A DNA stretch of 64,000 nt from Streptomyces sp. 135 (GCF_020026305.1 NZ_CP075691.1:4154001-4218000); one strand, 5' to 3'; counted from the first letter of the stretch, positions 9,343 to 18,603 are shown. Made by a program: numbers and translations. Notes: generated by a model from the sequence alone, not told the origin.

Positions 9343-9852
9343 TCAGGTACGGACCCTGCGGACCGGCACCAGGCAGCGGGCGCTGGTCGGCACCATCTGC
9401 TCGTCCGAGACGAACGCCCGCAGCTGCTCCGCGCCGACCGGCTTTCCCTGTACGGCTTCGGGCCACGGGCGCAGCGCGCACATCAGGTAGGCCGAGCCGC
9501 TCTCGTAGGCCGCCTTCTGCCACTGCGGGGAGACCGGGCACTGGACGTGCAGGAAGGGCAGGGTGAGCACCGCCTGTTCGGCCTCCACCAGCAGCGAGAC
9601 CGAGCTGCGGGTCTCGCGCGTCAGGTCCGTCATGTTCTCGCCGACCGGGAGGCCGGCCTTCTCCAGCTCGGCCCGCAGCGCCTTCGTGCCCGCCTCGGGG
9701 CCCTCACGGCCGTCCCCGCGCGAACAGACCAGCAGGAACGGCGTCACGGGGCCCTCGGAGTCGGGTGCGGGTTCATTGGCCCACGGGACGATGATGAGGG
9801 TGCCCAGGAGGGAGCCCTGCTTTTCCGGCGTTACGGCGGTGGAAGAGGTCAT
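9343..9852 (-). CDS. DUF5949-type protein
   Basis: A protein of 169 residues without signal peptide or membrane segment. It begins MTSSTAVTPEKQGSLLGTL, then IIVPWANEPAPD, and carries PFLLVCSRGDGREGPEAG, SLLVEAEQAVLTLPFLH and an ending with VPVRRVRT. From memory this matches DUF5949, a family nearly confined to streptomycetes and of unknown function. The gene stands alone between a palindromic terminator and the divergent GAF-ANTAR gene, with 215 bases of shared upstream DNA. Family name from recall only. Confidence 0.6.
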   Translation of the reverse strand: MTSSTAVTPEKQGSLLGTLIIVPWANEPAPDSEGPVTPFLLVCSRGDGREGPEAGTKALRAELEKAGLPVGENMTDLTRETRSSVSLLVEAEQAVLTLPFLHVQCPVSPQWQKAAYESGSAYLMCALRPWPEAVQGKPVGAEQLRAFVSDEQMVPTSARCLVPVRRVRT

Positions 9853-10067
9853 GCCCGCGGATGCTAGTGGCGCCTTCCTGGTCCTTCGGGTGCGTTTACA
9901 CCCGTTCGGCCCACACCTGGCGGGCTGATTCCCCCGGCCGGGTAACCGGCCCGGTGAGCGGCCCCACGATCCGCCCCCGGCCGCAGGCGTGCGCCTCGGG
10001 GCCAGGGGTACTCAGGAACGGCCCTTTCGTAAAGATGAGCGCCGGTGGGCGCGGGAGCTGAACCGCT

Positions 10068-10805
10068 ATGACACATGGATGCACGGTGGTGGATCTGGTG
10101 CTGTCCGCCACCCGGGAAGAGCCCGAGCGACTGCCCCTGCGACTGTGCCGGGCGCTCTGCGAGGGGCTGCCCGCCGACGGAGCCAGCCTGGCCTTTCTGA
10201 CCGAGACCCCTTACCGCCAGCTGCTCCACGCCACGGATCCGCTGACGCTCCGCCTGGAGGAACTCCAGTTCCTGGCGGACGAGGGGCCCTGCGTGACCGC
10301 CGCGATCAGCGGCAAGCCGGTCCTGGTCGAGGATTTCCGGCGGCCGCTGACGCGCTGGCCGTTGTTCGAAACCGTCATGACGGACGAGCTGGAGCAGGTC
10401 GGAGCCGTCCACGTCCTTCCCCTGACCTTCGACGACAAGGTCTTCGGGACGGTGGAACTCATGCGCCACGAGCCGGTCTCCCTGGAGGACGACGCGTCGG
10501 ACAGAGAGATGGTCCGGCAGGCGGAAGCGGCCGCGCGGGCCGTCTCCCGGGTCATGCTGCCCTCCTTCTGGCGGCTGCTGGCGCACGGTGAACTGCCGCT
10601 GTGGAAGCCCTCCGACCAGATCGACACGCACTGGGGCACCACCCACCAGGCCAGCGACAAGCTCGCCGCCCACCTGGACATCTCCCCCGAGGAAGCCCTC
10701 GCGCGCCTGCGGGCATCCGCCTTCGTCACCGGGCGGCCCCTTCCGGAGATCGCCCGGGAGATCAACGACACGCCCTCCGGTGGTCCCTCCTGGCCCTCGC
10801 CGTGA
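10068..10805 (+). CDS. GAF and ANTAR domain-containing RNA-binding regulator
   Basis: A protein of 245 residues. Residues about 15-160 form a GAF-type sensor domain (LCEGLPADGASLAFL, then DEGPCVTAAISGKPVLVED). Residues about 190-232 form an ANTAR domain (THQASDKLAAHLDISPEEAL, then LRASAFVTGRPLPEIAREI). ANTAR proteins bind paired RNA hairpins and act as antiterminators. The GAF domain presumably controls this in response to a ligand or redox state (family knowledge). ATG 10068 has GGGAG 10 bases upstream. The target transcript cannot be told from the sequence. Confidence 0.85.
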   Translation: MTHGCTVVDLVLSATREEPERLPLRLCRALCEGLPADGASLAFLTETPYRQLLHATDPLTLRLEELQFLADEGPCVTAAISGKPVLVEDFRRPLTRWPLFETVMTDELEQVGAVHVLPLTFDDKVFGTVELMRHEPVSLEDDASDREMVRQAEAAARAVSRVMLPSFWRLLAHGELPLWKPSDQIDTHWGTTHQASDKLAAHLDISPEEALARLRASAFVTGRPLPEIAREINDTPSGGPSWPSP

Positions 10806-10947
10806 GCGGGCGCCGCCCATCAGTCCCATACAACCCTCGCGCCGCATCGAAGGTCTCCTGTGCGCCGGTGCGCCATGCGCTCGGCAGCCCCATCACCATG
10901 GGATGCCCGAATCGCGGGTGTTCCGCATGCCGCCGCAGGAGAAACGC

Positions 10948-12405
10948 ATGCCCAAGAAGTTCCGTATGGCCCTGGCCGGAGCCGCCACGGCCGCTCTGAC
11001 CGGATCGCTGCTGGCCGCGGGGTCGGCTCCGGCCGGTGCGGCGCCCGCCCCGGGGGCGGACCGGATACGCGCCGACTTCAACGGGGACGGCTACGGCGAC
11101 CTCGCGATCTCCGCTCCCCTGGCCAAGGTCGCGGGCAAGTCCGGCGCGGGCCAGGTCTCCGTGGTCTACGGCACCGCCGCCGGCCTCGACACCACCAAGC
11201 GGACCCTGATCGACCAGGCCACCGCCGGCATCCCCGGCACCCCGGAGACCGGCGACTACTTCGGCGACCGGATCACCACCGGCGACCTCGACGACGACGG
11301 CTACACCGACCTGATCGTCGGCGTACACGCCGAGCGCATCGGCAGCACCGACGACTTCGGCGCGCTCACCGTGGTCTGGGGCGGCGCGAGCGGGCTCGGC
11401 ACGGGCACCGACATCTCCTCGCCCCTGCCCGAGTACCGCAGCGAGCTGGGCTGGTCGGTGGCCACCGGTGACTTCGACGGCGACGGCAAGACCGACCTGG
11501 CGGCCGCCAACAACGCCTCGCCGGGGCTGAACATCTTCAAGGGCCCGATCTCCCGGACCGGCAAGGCCGCGGCACTCACCGGCATCGACACCCAGGACGC
11601 GACCGGCATCAACACCGACAAGATCGTCACCGGTGACGTCGACGGCGACGCGGCCACCGACCTGCTGGTCATGGGGCAGGAGCAGACCAGCGCCGGCGGC
11701 TACCGCACGCGCAGCGTCCTCTACCGGGGCGGTACGACGCCCAAGCCGGCCGGCAAGGTGGCGGGCGGTTACGCCGCGACGATCGCCGACGTCGACAAGG
11801 ACGGCTTCGGCGACATCGTCACCGGCAACTTCATGGAGAAGTCGGCGGACGAGCCGAACGGCGGTCCCGGTGGCGCGGTCACCGTCACCTACGGCAGCGC
11901 GACCGGCCTGAGCACCCGCACCCCGGTGCGCATCACCCAGGACACGGCGGGCGTGCCCGGCGCCGCGGAGAAGGGCGACTCCTTCGGCTGGAGCCTGGCG
12001 GCGGGGGACACCAACGGTGACGGTTACGCCGACATCGCGGTCGGCGCGGCCACCGAGACGCTGGGCTCCGCGAAGAAGGCCGGCTCGGTCGTCGTCCTGC
12101 GCGGCTCGGCGGGCGGCCTGACCGGCGCGGGCTCGAAGGCGTTCTCGCAGAACACCTCGGGCGTCCCCGGCACGGCGGAGACCTCGGACTGCTTCGGCGC
12201 CTCGGTCGAGCTGACGGACGCCGACGGCAACGGCCGGGCCGAGCTCGTGGCGGGGGCCTACGGGGAGAACGACGGCGCCGGCGCCGTCTGGCTCTTCAAG
12301 AGCACCTCTGCCGGGGTCTCGGCGACCGGCTCGAAGTCGGTCAGCGGCCCGGGGCTCGGCGGGCCCGCGGGCACGTCGTACTTCGGTGACGTGCTCCAGG
12401 GCTGA
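10948..12405 (+). CDS. Secreted FG-GAP (integrin-alpha-like) repeat protein
   Basis: A protein of 485 residues. ATG 10948 follows AGGAG by 7 bases. A Sec signal peptide of about 33 residues ends near PAGAAPAPG. The rest is a beta-propeller built from FG-GAP/VCBS repeats. Seven calcium-binding-type motifs are visible: DFNGDGYGDL, DLDDDGYTDL, DFDGDGKTDL, DVDGDAATDL, DVDKDGFGDI, DTNGDGYADI and DADGNGRAEL, each followed by blocks such as AGQVSVVYG or GSVVVLRG. A seven-bladed propeller is likely. Such proteins are exported in streptomycetes, with unknown ligands. There is no sortase or lipid anchor, so it is probably released. Confidence 0.88.
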   Translation: MPKKFRMALAGAATAALTGSLLAAGSAPAGAAPAPGADRIRADFNGDGYGDLAISAPLAKVAGKSGAGQVSVVYGTAAGLDTTKRTLIDQATAGIPGTPETGDYFGDRITTGDLDDDGYTDLIVGVHAERIGSTDDFGALTVVWGGASGLGTGTDISSPLPEYRSELGWSVATGDFDGDGKTDLAAANNASPGLNIFKGPISRTGKAAALTGIDTQDATGINTDKIVTGDVDGDAATDLLVMGQEQTSAGGYRTRSVLYRGGTTPKPAGKVAGGYAATIADVDKDGFGDIVTGNFMEKSADEPNGGPGGAVTVTYGSATGLSTRTPVRITQDTAGVPGAAEKGDSFGWSLAAGDTNGDGYADIAVGAATETLGSAKKAGSVVVLRGSAGGLTGAGSKAFSQNTSGVPGTAETSDCFGASVELTDADGNGRAELVAGAYGENDGAGAVWLFKSTSAGVSATGSKSVSGPGLGGPAGTSYFGDVLQG

Positions 12406-12509
12406 CACCGGGCGGCGGGCGTGGACCGGACGCGAGCCGTCCGCCGGAGGACGCCCGCCGTTGTCAGTGGCCGCCGGCAGAATCGCGGCAGTCGATCAGG
12501 AGGCCCGGC

Positions 12510-13268
12510 ATGGCAGTTCTCGACGTGGACGATCCGCAGGCCGTCGCGGTGACCGCCGCGATCCGCTCCGGTGACGTATTCGCGCTCCAGGAGCTCCTCG
12601 GGGCCCGCCCGGGCCTCGCCGCCTCGTGGATCAGACAGGAGGGCGAGGCCGCGGGGACGCGCTCCCTGCTGCACATCGCCACGGACTGGCCGGGGCACTT
12701 CCCCGCGGGGCCCGAGGTCATCGGTGTCCTCGTCGCGGCCGGCGCCGACCCCGACGCCCGCTTCGTCGGCGCCCACCGCGAGACGCCGCTGCACTGGGCG
12801 GCCTCCAGCGACGACGTCGCGGCGATCGACGCCCTTCTCGCGGCCGGTGCGGACATCGAGGCGGACGGCGGGGTCATCGGGGGCGGCACACCGCTGGCCG
12901 ACGCGCGCGGGTTCGGCCAGTGGCGGGCGGCGCGGCGGCTGGTGGAGCACGGCGCGCGGACGACACTGCGGGACGAGGCGGCGCTCGGGCTGCTCGACCG
13001 CGTACGGGCCCGCCTGACGGGAGCCGCGGCGGACACACCGGACATGTCGCGTACCCCTGACGCCGACGACCTCGACGGGGCTTTCTGGGGTGCCTGCCAC
13101 GGTGGGCACCTGGCCACCGCCCGGCTGCTCCTGGAGCGGGGCGCCGCGCTCGACCGGGTCGGGTACGACGGCATGACGCCGCTGGACATCGCCGTCGCGA
13201 CGGACGACGCCGACGACGTCGCCGCGTGGCTGCGGGAGCAGGGCGCGAGAACGGGCGCGGAGCTGTGA
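12510..13268 (+). CDS. Ankyrin-repeat protein
   Basis: A protein of 252 residues with an excellent start (AGGAGG, 6 bases before ATG 12510). No signal peptide, so cytoplasmic. Ankyrin units are visible: LLHIATDWPG, EVIGVLVAAGADPDARF, TPLHWAASSDDVAAIDALLA, AGADIEADGG, then GACHGGHLATARLLLERGA and GMTPLDIAVATDDADDVAAW. Ankyrin stacks bind other proteins; the partner is unknown. The stop overlaps a GTG of the following acetyltransferase remnant (GTGA), which suggests the two were once translated together. Confidence 0.85.
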   Translation: MAVLDVDDPQAVAVTAAIRSGDVFALQELLGARPGLAASWIRQEGEAAGTRSLLHIATDWPGHFPAGPEVIGVLVAAGADPDARFVGAHRETPLHWAASSDDVAAIDALLAAGADIEADGGVIGGGTPLADARGFGQWRAARRLVEHGARTTLRDEAALGLLDRVRARLTGAAADTPDMSRTPDADDLDGAFWGACHGGHLATARLLLERGAALDRVGYDGMTPLDIAVATDDADDVAAWLREQGARTGAEL

Positions 13269-13716
13269 CCCCGGCCGTCCTGCGCGGCCCCGTCACGGAG
13301 GCCGTGCCCGCCCTGCTGCTGCGGCCGTGGCGCGAGGACGAGGGGGATGGCGGCGGCGAGGGGCGGCTCCTGGCCGACGTCGCGCTCAAGGCAGCGGTCC
13401 CCACGCCCGGGACCGCCGAGGTCGGATACTGGACGGCTCCGCACGCGCGGAGCCTCGGGGTGGCCTCGCAGGCGCTGGAGATCCTCACGAAGGGGGCCTT
13501 CGCCTCGTACGGCGACAGCGGTGCCTGGAGCTGCTGCACCTGGTGGAGAACCCCGCATCGTGCCGGGTCGCTGAGAAGAGCGGGTACGCGCTCGCGGAAC
13601 TGCTCGACGCGCGGGCGCCGTTCGCCGGGGCGGGCCATCTGCACGTCCGCTCCGTTGACGGGTCACCCCTTCACCCGGCGCTGCGGGGACTGCCGGTGTC
13701 GGAAGGCCCCGCGTAA
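13265..13716 (+). pseudogene. GNAT acetyltransferase, frameshifted and internally deleted
   Basis: From GTG 13265 (overlapping the ankyrin stop) one frame reads LLLRPWREDE, then GEGRLLADVALK, AEVGYWTAPHARSLGVASQ and ALEILTKGAFASYG. A frame break near 13525 follows, and another frame gives LELLHLVENPASCRVAEKSG, YALAELL and AGHLHVRSV. These are the usual successive blocks of the ribosomal-protein-type N-acetyltransferases. About 50 residues expected between the first beta strand and LLADVAL are also missing. The frameshift could be a one-base error, but the internal loss argues for real decay. Its 3' end overlaps the converging GNAT gene by 46 bases. Confidence 0.75.
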
Positions 13717-14231
13717 CAGCGCAGGGCCACGCGCTGCCCCGGATCCCACTCCCGCTCGACGACGGCCAGCAGCTCCCAGCCCATGCGTTCGTACAGCGCG
13801 ATGGCCGCGGTGTCGGAGGACACCACGTCCAGGACCGGATGCAGGGCGCGCGTCCGCGCCTCCCGCACGGCGCGCCGCGCCAGCAGCGCGCCGATGCCGT
13901 GGCCGCGCGCGGTCGGCGCCACGTAGAGGCGGCTGACCACGGCCGACGCCTCGACGCCCACGCCTGCCCGCTCGCTCCACAGCCCGGGGGCAGCGTCGTC
14001 CGGCGCGCTCCTGGACAGGCTCACGTGCCCGACGACGCGCCCGTCGAGCTCGGCCACCCAGGCGCCGAGCGTGGCGGCTCCGAGCAGCCAGTCGCCGGGC
14101 CGCGAGGGCCAGTTGACGGGGTAGCCGTCGGACTCGTGGACCTGGGCCAGCACGCCGACGCACGCCTCCAGGTCACGCTCACCGGCACGTTCCCGCACCC
14201 GGAGGCCGGGGGCGACATGGTCTCGTCTCAT
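13671..14231 (-). CDS. GNAT family N-acetyltransferase
   Basis: A protein of 186 residues from ATG 14231. The order of elements is normal for GNAT: the substrate part (VGVLAQVHESDGYPVNWPSR), WVAELDGRVVGHVSLSRS, the beta4-alpha3 acetyl-CoA site VVSRLYVAPTARGHGIGALL and then AALYERMGW-like IALYERMGWELLAV. The acetyl acceptor is unknown; such enzymes acetylate small amines or protein N-termini. It is encoded downstream of the ABC-F gene on the same strand with a gap of 47 bases, so the two may share a transcript. Its end overlaps the converging GNAT pseudogene. Confidence 0.88.
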   Translation of the reverse strand: MRRDHVAPGLRVRERAGERDLEACVGVLAQVHESDGYPVNWPSRPGDWLLGAATLGAWVAELDGRVVGHVSLSRSAPDDAAPGLWSERAGVGVEASAVVSRLYVAPTARGHGIGALLARRAVREARTRALHPVLDVVSSDTAAIALYERMGWELLAVVEREWDPGQRVALRCYAGPSDTGSPRSAG

Positions 14232-14278
14232 CGGAGCATGGAAGCACAGCGGGACGCACGAGGTCCCGCCGTGCCCGC

Positions 14279-15880
14279 TCAGGCCAGGCCGACCAGCTCC
14301 CGGTAGTCGGGGCTCCACACGTCCTCGGAGCCGTCGGGGAGCAGCAGTACGCGGTCCGGGCGCAGTGCGTCGATGGCGCCCTCGTCGTGCGTGACCATCA
14401 CGATCGCACCCGGATACGTGCCCACGGCGGCGAGGACCTCGTCCCTGGACGCCGGGTCGAGGTTGTTGGTGGGCTCGTCCAGGAGCAGGACGTTCGCGCC
14501 CGAGTGGACGAGCCCGGCCAGCGCGAGGCGCGTCTTCTCGCCGCCGGACAGGACGGCCGCCGGCTTGTCGGCGTCGTCGCCGCCGAAGAGGAACGATCCG
14601 AGGACGCGCCGCACCTCGCCGTCGGTCAGCTGCGGGGCCGCGCCCGCGAGGTTCTGCCGTACGGTCTTCGCGCCCTCCAGGGTGTCGTGTTCCTGGGCGA
14701 AGTAGCCGAGCCGCAGCCCGGGCCCCGCCACGACGCGCCCCGCGTCCGGGCGTTCCCGCCCGGCGAGGAGCCGCAGCAGCGTGGTCTTCCCCGCGCCGTT
14801 GAGCCCGAGGACGACCAGGCGGCTGCCCCGGTCGACGGCCAGGTCGATGCCCGTGAGGACGCGCTGGGAGCCGTAGGACTTGGTGAGGCTGATAGCGCCG
14901 AGCGGTATCCGGCCGCACGGCGCGGGCTCGGGCAGCCGGATGCGCGCGACCTTCTCGCCGCGCCGCACCGGCTCCGTGCCGGCGAGCATGCGTTCGGCAC
15001 GCCGGTCCATGTTCTTCGCGGCGGTGGCGGTGGCGACGTGGGAGCGCATCTTGTCGGCCTGGGCGCGCAGCGAGGCGGCCTTCCGCTCGGCGTTGGCGCG
15101 CTCACGGGTGCGCCGCCGCTCGTCCGCCGCGCGCTGCGCGAGGTAGGTGTGCCACCCGGTGTTGTGCACGTCGACGGCGGCCCGCCGGGGGTCGAGGTGG
15201 AAGACGCGGTTCACGGTGTCGGCAAGGAGCCCGGTGTCGTGGCTGATGAGCACGAGACCGCCGGGATACGAGGACAAGTACCCGCGCAGCCAGCCCACCG
15301 AGTCGGCGTCGAGATGGTTGGTCGGCTCGTCCAGGAGCAGCGTGTCGTGCCGCGAGAAGAGAATCCTGGCCAGCTCCACGCGACGCCGCTGACCGCCCGA
15401 CAGCTCACCGACGGCCCGTTGCAGGGCCCGCTCGGGCAGCCCGAGCCCGGCGGCGACCCGGGCGGCCTCCGCCTCCGCGGCGTAACCGCCGCGCGCCTGG
15501 AAACGGTCGTCGGCGCGGGCGTAGGCGGCCATGGCCCGCTCCTGAGCGGCCGGGTCCGCGGCGTCCGCCATGGCGGCCTCGGCGGTACGCAGGGCCGCGA
15601 CCGCCTCGTCGAGGCCGCGGGCGGCGAGGACGCGGTCGATGACGGTGACGGCGGGGTCGGCGGCGCCCGGGTCCTGGGCGAGGTGGCCGACGGAGCCGGT
15701 GCGCGTGACGGTGCCGTCGGCGGGGGCCGCCTGCCCCGCGAGGATCTTCATGAGGGTGGTCTTGCCGGCGCCGTTGCGGCCGACCAGGCCGACACGGTCG
15801 CCGGGGGCGATGTGGAAGGAGGCGCCGGACAGCAGGATCCGGGCGCCGACGCGTACGTCGATGCCTCGTACGGTGATCAT
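14279..15880 (-). CDS. ABC-F family ATPase (ribosome-associated)
   Basis: A protein of 533 residues with two ABC ATPase domains and no membrane segments. Domain 1: Walker A GRNGAGKTT near residue 38, signature LSGGQRRR, Walker B LLLDEPTNHLD. A charged linker rich in Arg/Ala (about 240-310) follows. Domain 2: GLNGAGKTT, signature LSGGEKTR, LLLDEPTNNLD. ABC-F proteins act on the ribosomal E site, as translation factors or antibiotic-protection proteins. This one is of the general actinobacterial type, and resistance is not shown by the sequence. ATG 15880 starts at MITVRGIDVRVGARILL; an upstream ATG would add 11 residues. Confidence 0.9.
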   Translation of the reverse strand: MITVRGIDVRVGARILLSGASFHIAPGDRVGLVGRNGAGKTTLMKILAGQAAPADGTVTRTGSVGHLAQDPGAADPAVTVIDRVLAARGLDEAVAALRTAEAAMADAADPAAQERAMAAYARADDRFQARGGYAAEAEAARVAAGLGLPERALQRAVGELSGGQRRRVELARILFSRHDTLLLDEPTNHLDADSVGWLRGYLSSYPGGLVLISHDTGLLADTVNRVFHLDPRRAAVDVHNTGWHTYLAQRAADERRRTRERANAERKAASLRAQADKMRSHVATATAAKNMDRRAERMLAGTEPVRRGEKVARIRLPEPAPCGRIPLGAISLTKSYGSQRVLTGIDLAVDRGSRLVVLGLNGAGKTTLLRLLAGRERPDAGRVVAGPGLRLGYFAQEHDTLEGAKTVRQNLAGAAPQLTDGEVRRVLGSFLFGGDDADKPAAVLSGGEKTRLALAGLVHSGANVLLLDEPTNNLDPASRDEVLAAVGTYPGAIVMVTHDEGAIDALRPDRVLLLPDGSEDVWSPDYRELVGLA

Positions 15881-16063
15881 GGGGTAACGCTCCGCAACAG
15901 CGAATGGACACACGGGTGGCGTGAGAGCGGGTGTCCTGGCTAGGAGATGCGGGGCGTAGACATGCCTTCGAGGCTAGCGGCGGCCGGACCGCCGCCGCAT
16001 GGCATTTTTTCGGCAGGCTCTGGTGGGGAGGCGACGCGGCCGTCGGCGAGAGATCATCGACCC

Positions 16064-16645
16064 ATGGACGTCACCCTTCACATCGCCCAGCAGCGGGAGG
16101 CCGACGAACTCCTCGGCCGCAGTCCGCTGGCCGCGCTGGTCGGGATGCTGCTGGACCAGCAGGTGCCGATGGAGTGGGCGTTCGCGGGCCCGTACACGAT
16201 CGCCACGCGCATGAACGCCGACGACCTCGACGCCCACGAGATCGCCGATTACGACCCCGATGACTTCGCCGCGCTGCTCTCCACGAAGCCGGCGGTCCAT
16301 CGCTACCCCGGCTCCATGGCCAAGCGGATCCAGCAGCTGTGCCGGTACCTGGTGGACCACTACGACGGTGACCCCACCGCCCTGTGGCAGGACGCCGCCA
16401 CCGGGGAGGAACTCCTCGGGCGCCTCAACGACCTGCCCGGCTTCGGCAAGCAGAAGGCGCAGATCTTCCTGGCCCTGCTCGGCAAGCAGCTGGGCGTACG
16501 GCCCAAGGGGTGGCGGGAGGCGGCGGGCGACTACGGCCCGGCGGAGGCGTACCGCTCGGTCGCGGACATCACGGGCCCGGAATCCCTGCACCGGGTCCGC
16601 GCACACAAACAACAGCTCAAGGCCGCCGCCAGATCCCGCACCTGA
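16064..16645 (+). CDS. HhH-GPD family DNA glycosylase-like protein
   Basis: A protein of 193 residues of the actinobacterial HhH-GPD base-excision-repair group. It reads READELLGRSPLAALVGMLL, then DQQVPMEWAF. A helix-hairpin-helix follows with LNDLPGFGKQKAQIFLALLG (LPGxGxxxA type) and then GVRPKGWREAAGDYG. In classic glycosylases a catalytic Asp follows the HhH region by about 18 residues; here GDYG lies near the expected place. Substrate unknown. ATG 16064 gives the usual length. Single-gene unit. Confidence 0.8.
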   Translation: MDVTLHIAQQREADELLGRSPLAALVGMLLDQQVPMEWAFAGPYTIATRMNADDLDAHEIADYDPDDFAALLSTKPAVHRYPGSMAKRIQQLCRYLVDHYDGDPTALWQDAATGEELLGRLNDLPGFGKQKAQIFLALLGKQLGVRPKGWREAAGDYGPAEAYRSVADITGPESLHRVRAHKQQLKAAARSRT

Positions 16646-16861
16646 CCGCCGTCACCCCCGCCACCCGCACTGACTCGTTCGGGCGGTTTCCGCTCCCCGT
16701 CGTGGACGGCCTCGGCCCGCTCCCGCTCGCCTCGGCCCCTGTTCCCGGCCCGGCACTTTCCGGTTTGCCCCGCTTTTGCCCCGCTTTAAGGCGTCATTTC
16801 CCAGGGGCACACTCCGTCGCCATGGCTGCGCCCGGAGAGTCTTGACCGGTAGGCTTTCCGT

Positions 16862-17158
16862 GTGATCTTCAAGCGCATCGGAAACGGCCGGCCGTACCCC
16901 GACCACGGCCGGGAAAGCACCCGGCAGTGGGCGGACGTCGCGCCGCGCCCGGTCCGCCTCGATCAGCTCGTGACGACCAAGGGCCAGCTCGACCTGGAGA
17001 CGTTGCTCGCCGAGGACTCGACCTTCTACGGCGACCTCTTCGCGCACGTCGTGAAGTGGCAGGGCGACCTCTACCTGGAGGACGGCCTGCACCGCGCGGT
17101 GCGCGCGGCGCTCCAGCAGCGCCAGGTGCTCCACGCCCGCGTACTCGAACTGGACTGA
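16862..17158 (+). CDS. Conserved actinobacterial small protein (VapB-antitoxin-like annotation group)
   Basis: A protein of 98 residues from GTG 16862 (VIFKRIGNGRPYPDHG). Further conserved blocks are QWADVAPRPVRLDQLVTTKG, LDLETLLAEDSTFYGDLFAH, VVKWQGDLYLEDGLHRAVRA and QRQVLHARVLELD. Proteins of this exact type occur as single copies in most streptomycetes beside a LytR_C-domain gene and upp. Databases often label them VapB-like antitoxins. No toxin gene is next to it here, so I doubt a toxin-antitoxin role. The RDLYLEDGLHR-type segment recalls ParB/Srx-like folds, which is only an impression. Confidence 0.8.
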   Translation: MIFKRIGNGRPYPDHGRESTRQWADVAPRPVRLDQLVTTKGQLDLETLLAEDSTFYGDLFAHVVKWQGDLYLEDGLHRAVRAALQQRQVLHARVLELD

Positions 17159-17292
17159 CGCCAGCGGCCGGACGGCCGCGAGGACCGGGCGCGCCCCGTA
17201 CGCCACCCCGCGTTGACCCTTTCGGGTTGGTCTGCTCACCGGTAGATGATCATTTAGTAGGCATCGCCTTCGCGCGGCACTACGCTGCGCCC

Positions 17293-17958
17293 ATGAGCAT
17301 GCTCACTCCCCCCGGCATGGGCGGCAAATACCGCATCACGGGGGACAAATATCCCCGAATGCGCCGCACCGGCGGGCGCCGCAGGATCGTGCTCGCGATC
17401 ATCGCCTCCGCCGCGGCCATAGGCCTCATCGGCTGGGGCACGCTGGAGCTCATCCACGTCTTCTCCGGCACGGACAAGGCGTCGGCCGCGGGCCGGTCCG
17501 CGCGGCACTGCGACCGCGGCGGCCCCGGGACCGGGACCAAGAGCGGGACCAGGCCCGCCGTCGAGGCCAAACCCCTGCCCAGGCCCGCCCAGATCACCGT
17601 CAACGTCTTCAACGCCACCCCCCGCGGCGGCCTCGCCAAGAACACCGCGGACGAGCTGAAGAAGCGCGGCTTCGCCATCGGCAAGGTCGGCAACGCGACG
17701 AAGCAGTACGACAAGAAGGTCAAGGGCACCGGGATACTGCTCGGCGCGAAGACGGCCGCCGACACCGCGCTCCCCGTCCTCGGCACGCAGCTCGCGGGCG
17801 CCGAGCACAGGACGGACGGCCGCACGGGCGGCGAGGTCGACCTGATCCTCGGCACACGGTTCAAGGACCTGGCCAAAAAGGAGGACGCCGACAAGGCCTT
17901 GGCGGCACTCGCCAAGCCCGAGCCGACGTCCACACCGTCCGGCGAGAAGAACTGCTGA
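17293..17958 (+). CDS. LytR C-terminal (LytR_C) domain membrane protein
   Basis: A protein of 221 residues. A cytoplasmic N-terminus with basic residues (RMRRTGGRRR) precedes one membrane segment at about 33-55. A low-complexity linker follows, then a LytR_C domain from about residue 96 (QITVNVFNATPRGGLAKNTA, DELKKRGFAIGKVGN, GEVDLILGTRFKDL). The domain lies outside the membrane and is found fused to LytR-CpsA-Psr wall-teichoic-acid transferases, but here it stands alone without the catalytic part. A role in envelope assembly is inference. It converges on upp with a 9-base gap. Confidence 0.85.
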   Translation: MSMLTPPGMGGKYRITGDKYPRMRRTGGRRRIVLAIIASAAAIGLIGWGTLELIHVFSGTDKASAAGRSARHCDRGGPGTGTKSGTRPAVEAKPLPRPAQITVNVFNATPRGGLAKNTADELKKRGFAIGKVGNATKQYDKKVKGTGILLGAKTAADTALPVLGTQLAGAEHRTDGRTGGEVDLILGTRFKDLAKKEDADKALAALAKPEPTSTPSGEKNC

Positions 17959-17967
17959 CCGCTGCGG

Positions 17968-18603
17968 TTACTCCGCCGTGCCGTACATCCGGTCCCCGGC
18001 GTCGCCGAGGCCGGGCACGATGTAGCCCTGCTCGTTGAGCCGCTCGTCGACCGACGCCGTCACGACCGTCACCGGCGTGCCCGCGAGCTCGCGCTCCATG
18101 ATCTCGACGCCCTCGGGGGCGGCCAGCAGCACCACGGCGGTCACGTCGTCGGCGCCGCGCTTGATGAGCTCCCGGATCGCCGCGACGAGCGTGCCGCCCG
18201 TGGCGAGCATCGGGTCGAGGACGTACACCTGGCGCCCGGAGAGGTCCTCCGGCATGCGCGTCGCGTACGTGGAGGCCTCCAGGGTCTCCTCGTTGCGGAT
18301 CATGCCGAGGAAGCCCACCTCGGCGGTCGGCAGCAGCCGCACCATGCCGTCGAGCATGCCGAGCCCCGCCCGCAGGATCGGCACGACCAGCGGACGCGGG
18401 TGCGACAGCTTCACGCCCGTCGTCCTCGTCACGGGGGTCTCGATGTCGACCTGCTCGGTGCGCACGTCCCGGGTGGCCTCGTACGCGAGCAGGGTGACCA
18501 GCTCGTCGGCGAGGCGCCGGAAGGTCGGGGAGTCGGTGCGCTTGTCGCGCAGCGTGGTGAGTTTGTGCGCCACCAGCGGGTGGTCGACGACGTGGATCCG
18601 CAT
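17968..18603 (-). CDS. upp: Uracil phosphoribosyltransferase
   Basis: A protein of 211 residues with full-length similarity to bacterial UPRTases. It starts MRIHVVDHPLVAHKLTTLRD and contains PRPLVVPILRAGLGMLDGM and the PRPP-binding loop VLDPMLATGGTLVAAI. The uracil-binding end is GYIVPGLGDAGDRMYGT. The enzyme salvages uracil to UMP using PRPP in the cytoplasm. The gene is monocistronic and convergent with the LytR_C gene. It is divergent from the 56-residue gene at 18703, with 99 bases between the starts. Confidence 0.97.
   Translation of the reverse strand: MRIHVVDHPLVAHKLTTLRDKRTDSPTFRRLADELVTLLAYEATRDVRTEQVDIETPVTRTTGVKLSHPRPLVVPILRAGLGMLDGMVRLLPTAEVGFLGMIRNEETLEASTYATRMPEDLSGRQVYVLDPMLATGGTLVAAIRELIKRGADDVTAVVLLAAPEGVEIMERELAGTPVTVVTASVDERLNEQGYIVPGLGDAGDRMYGTAE

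Noticed and set aside
16862..17158. Toxin-antitoxin module
   Set aside because: The small protein is labelled VapB-like in some databases, but no toxin partner is adjacent and the gene is conserved as a single copy.
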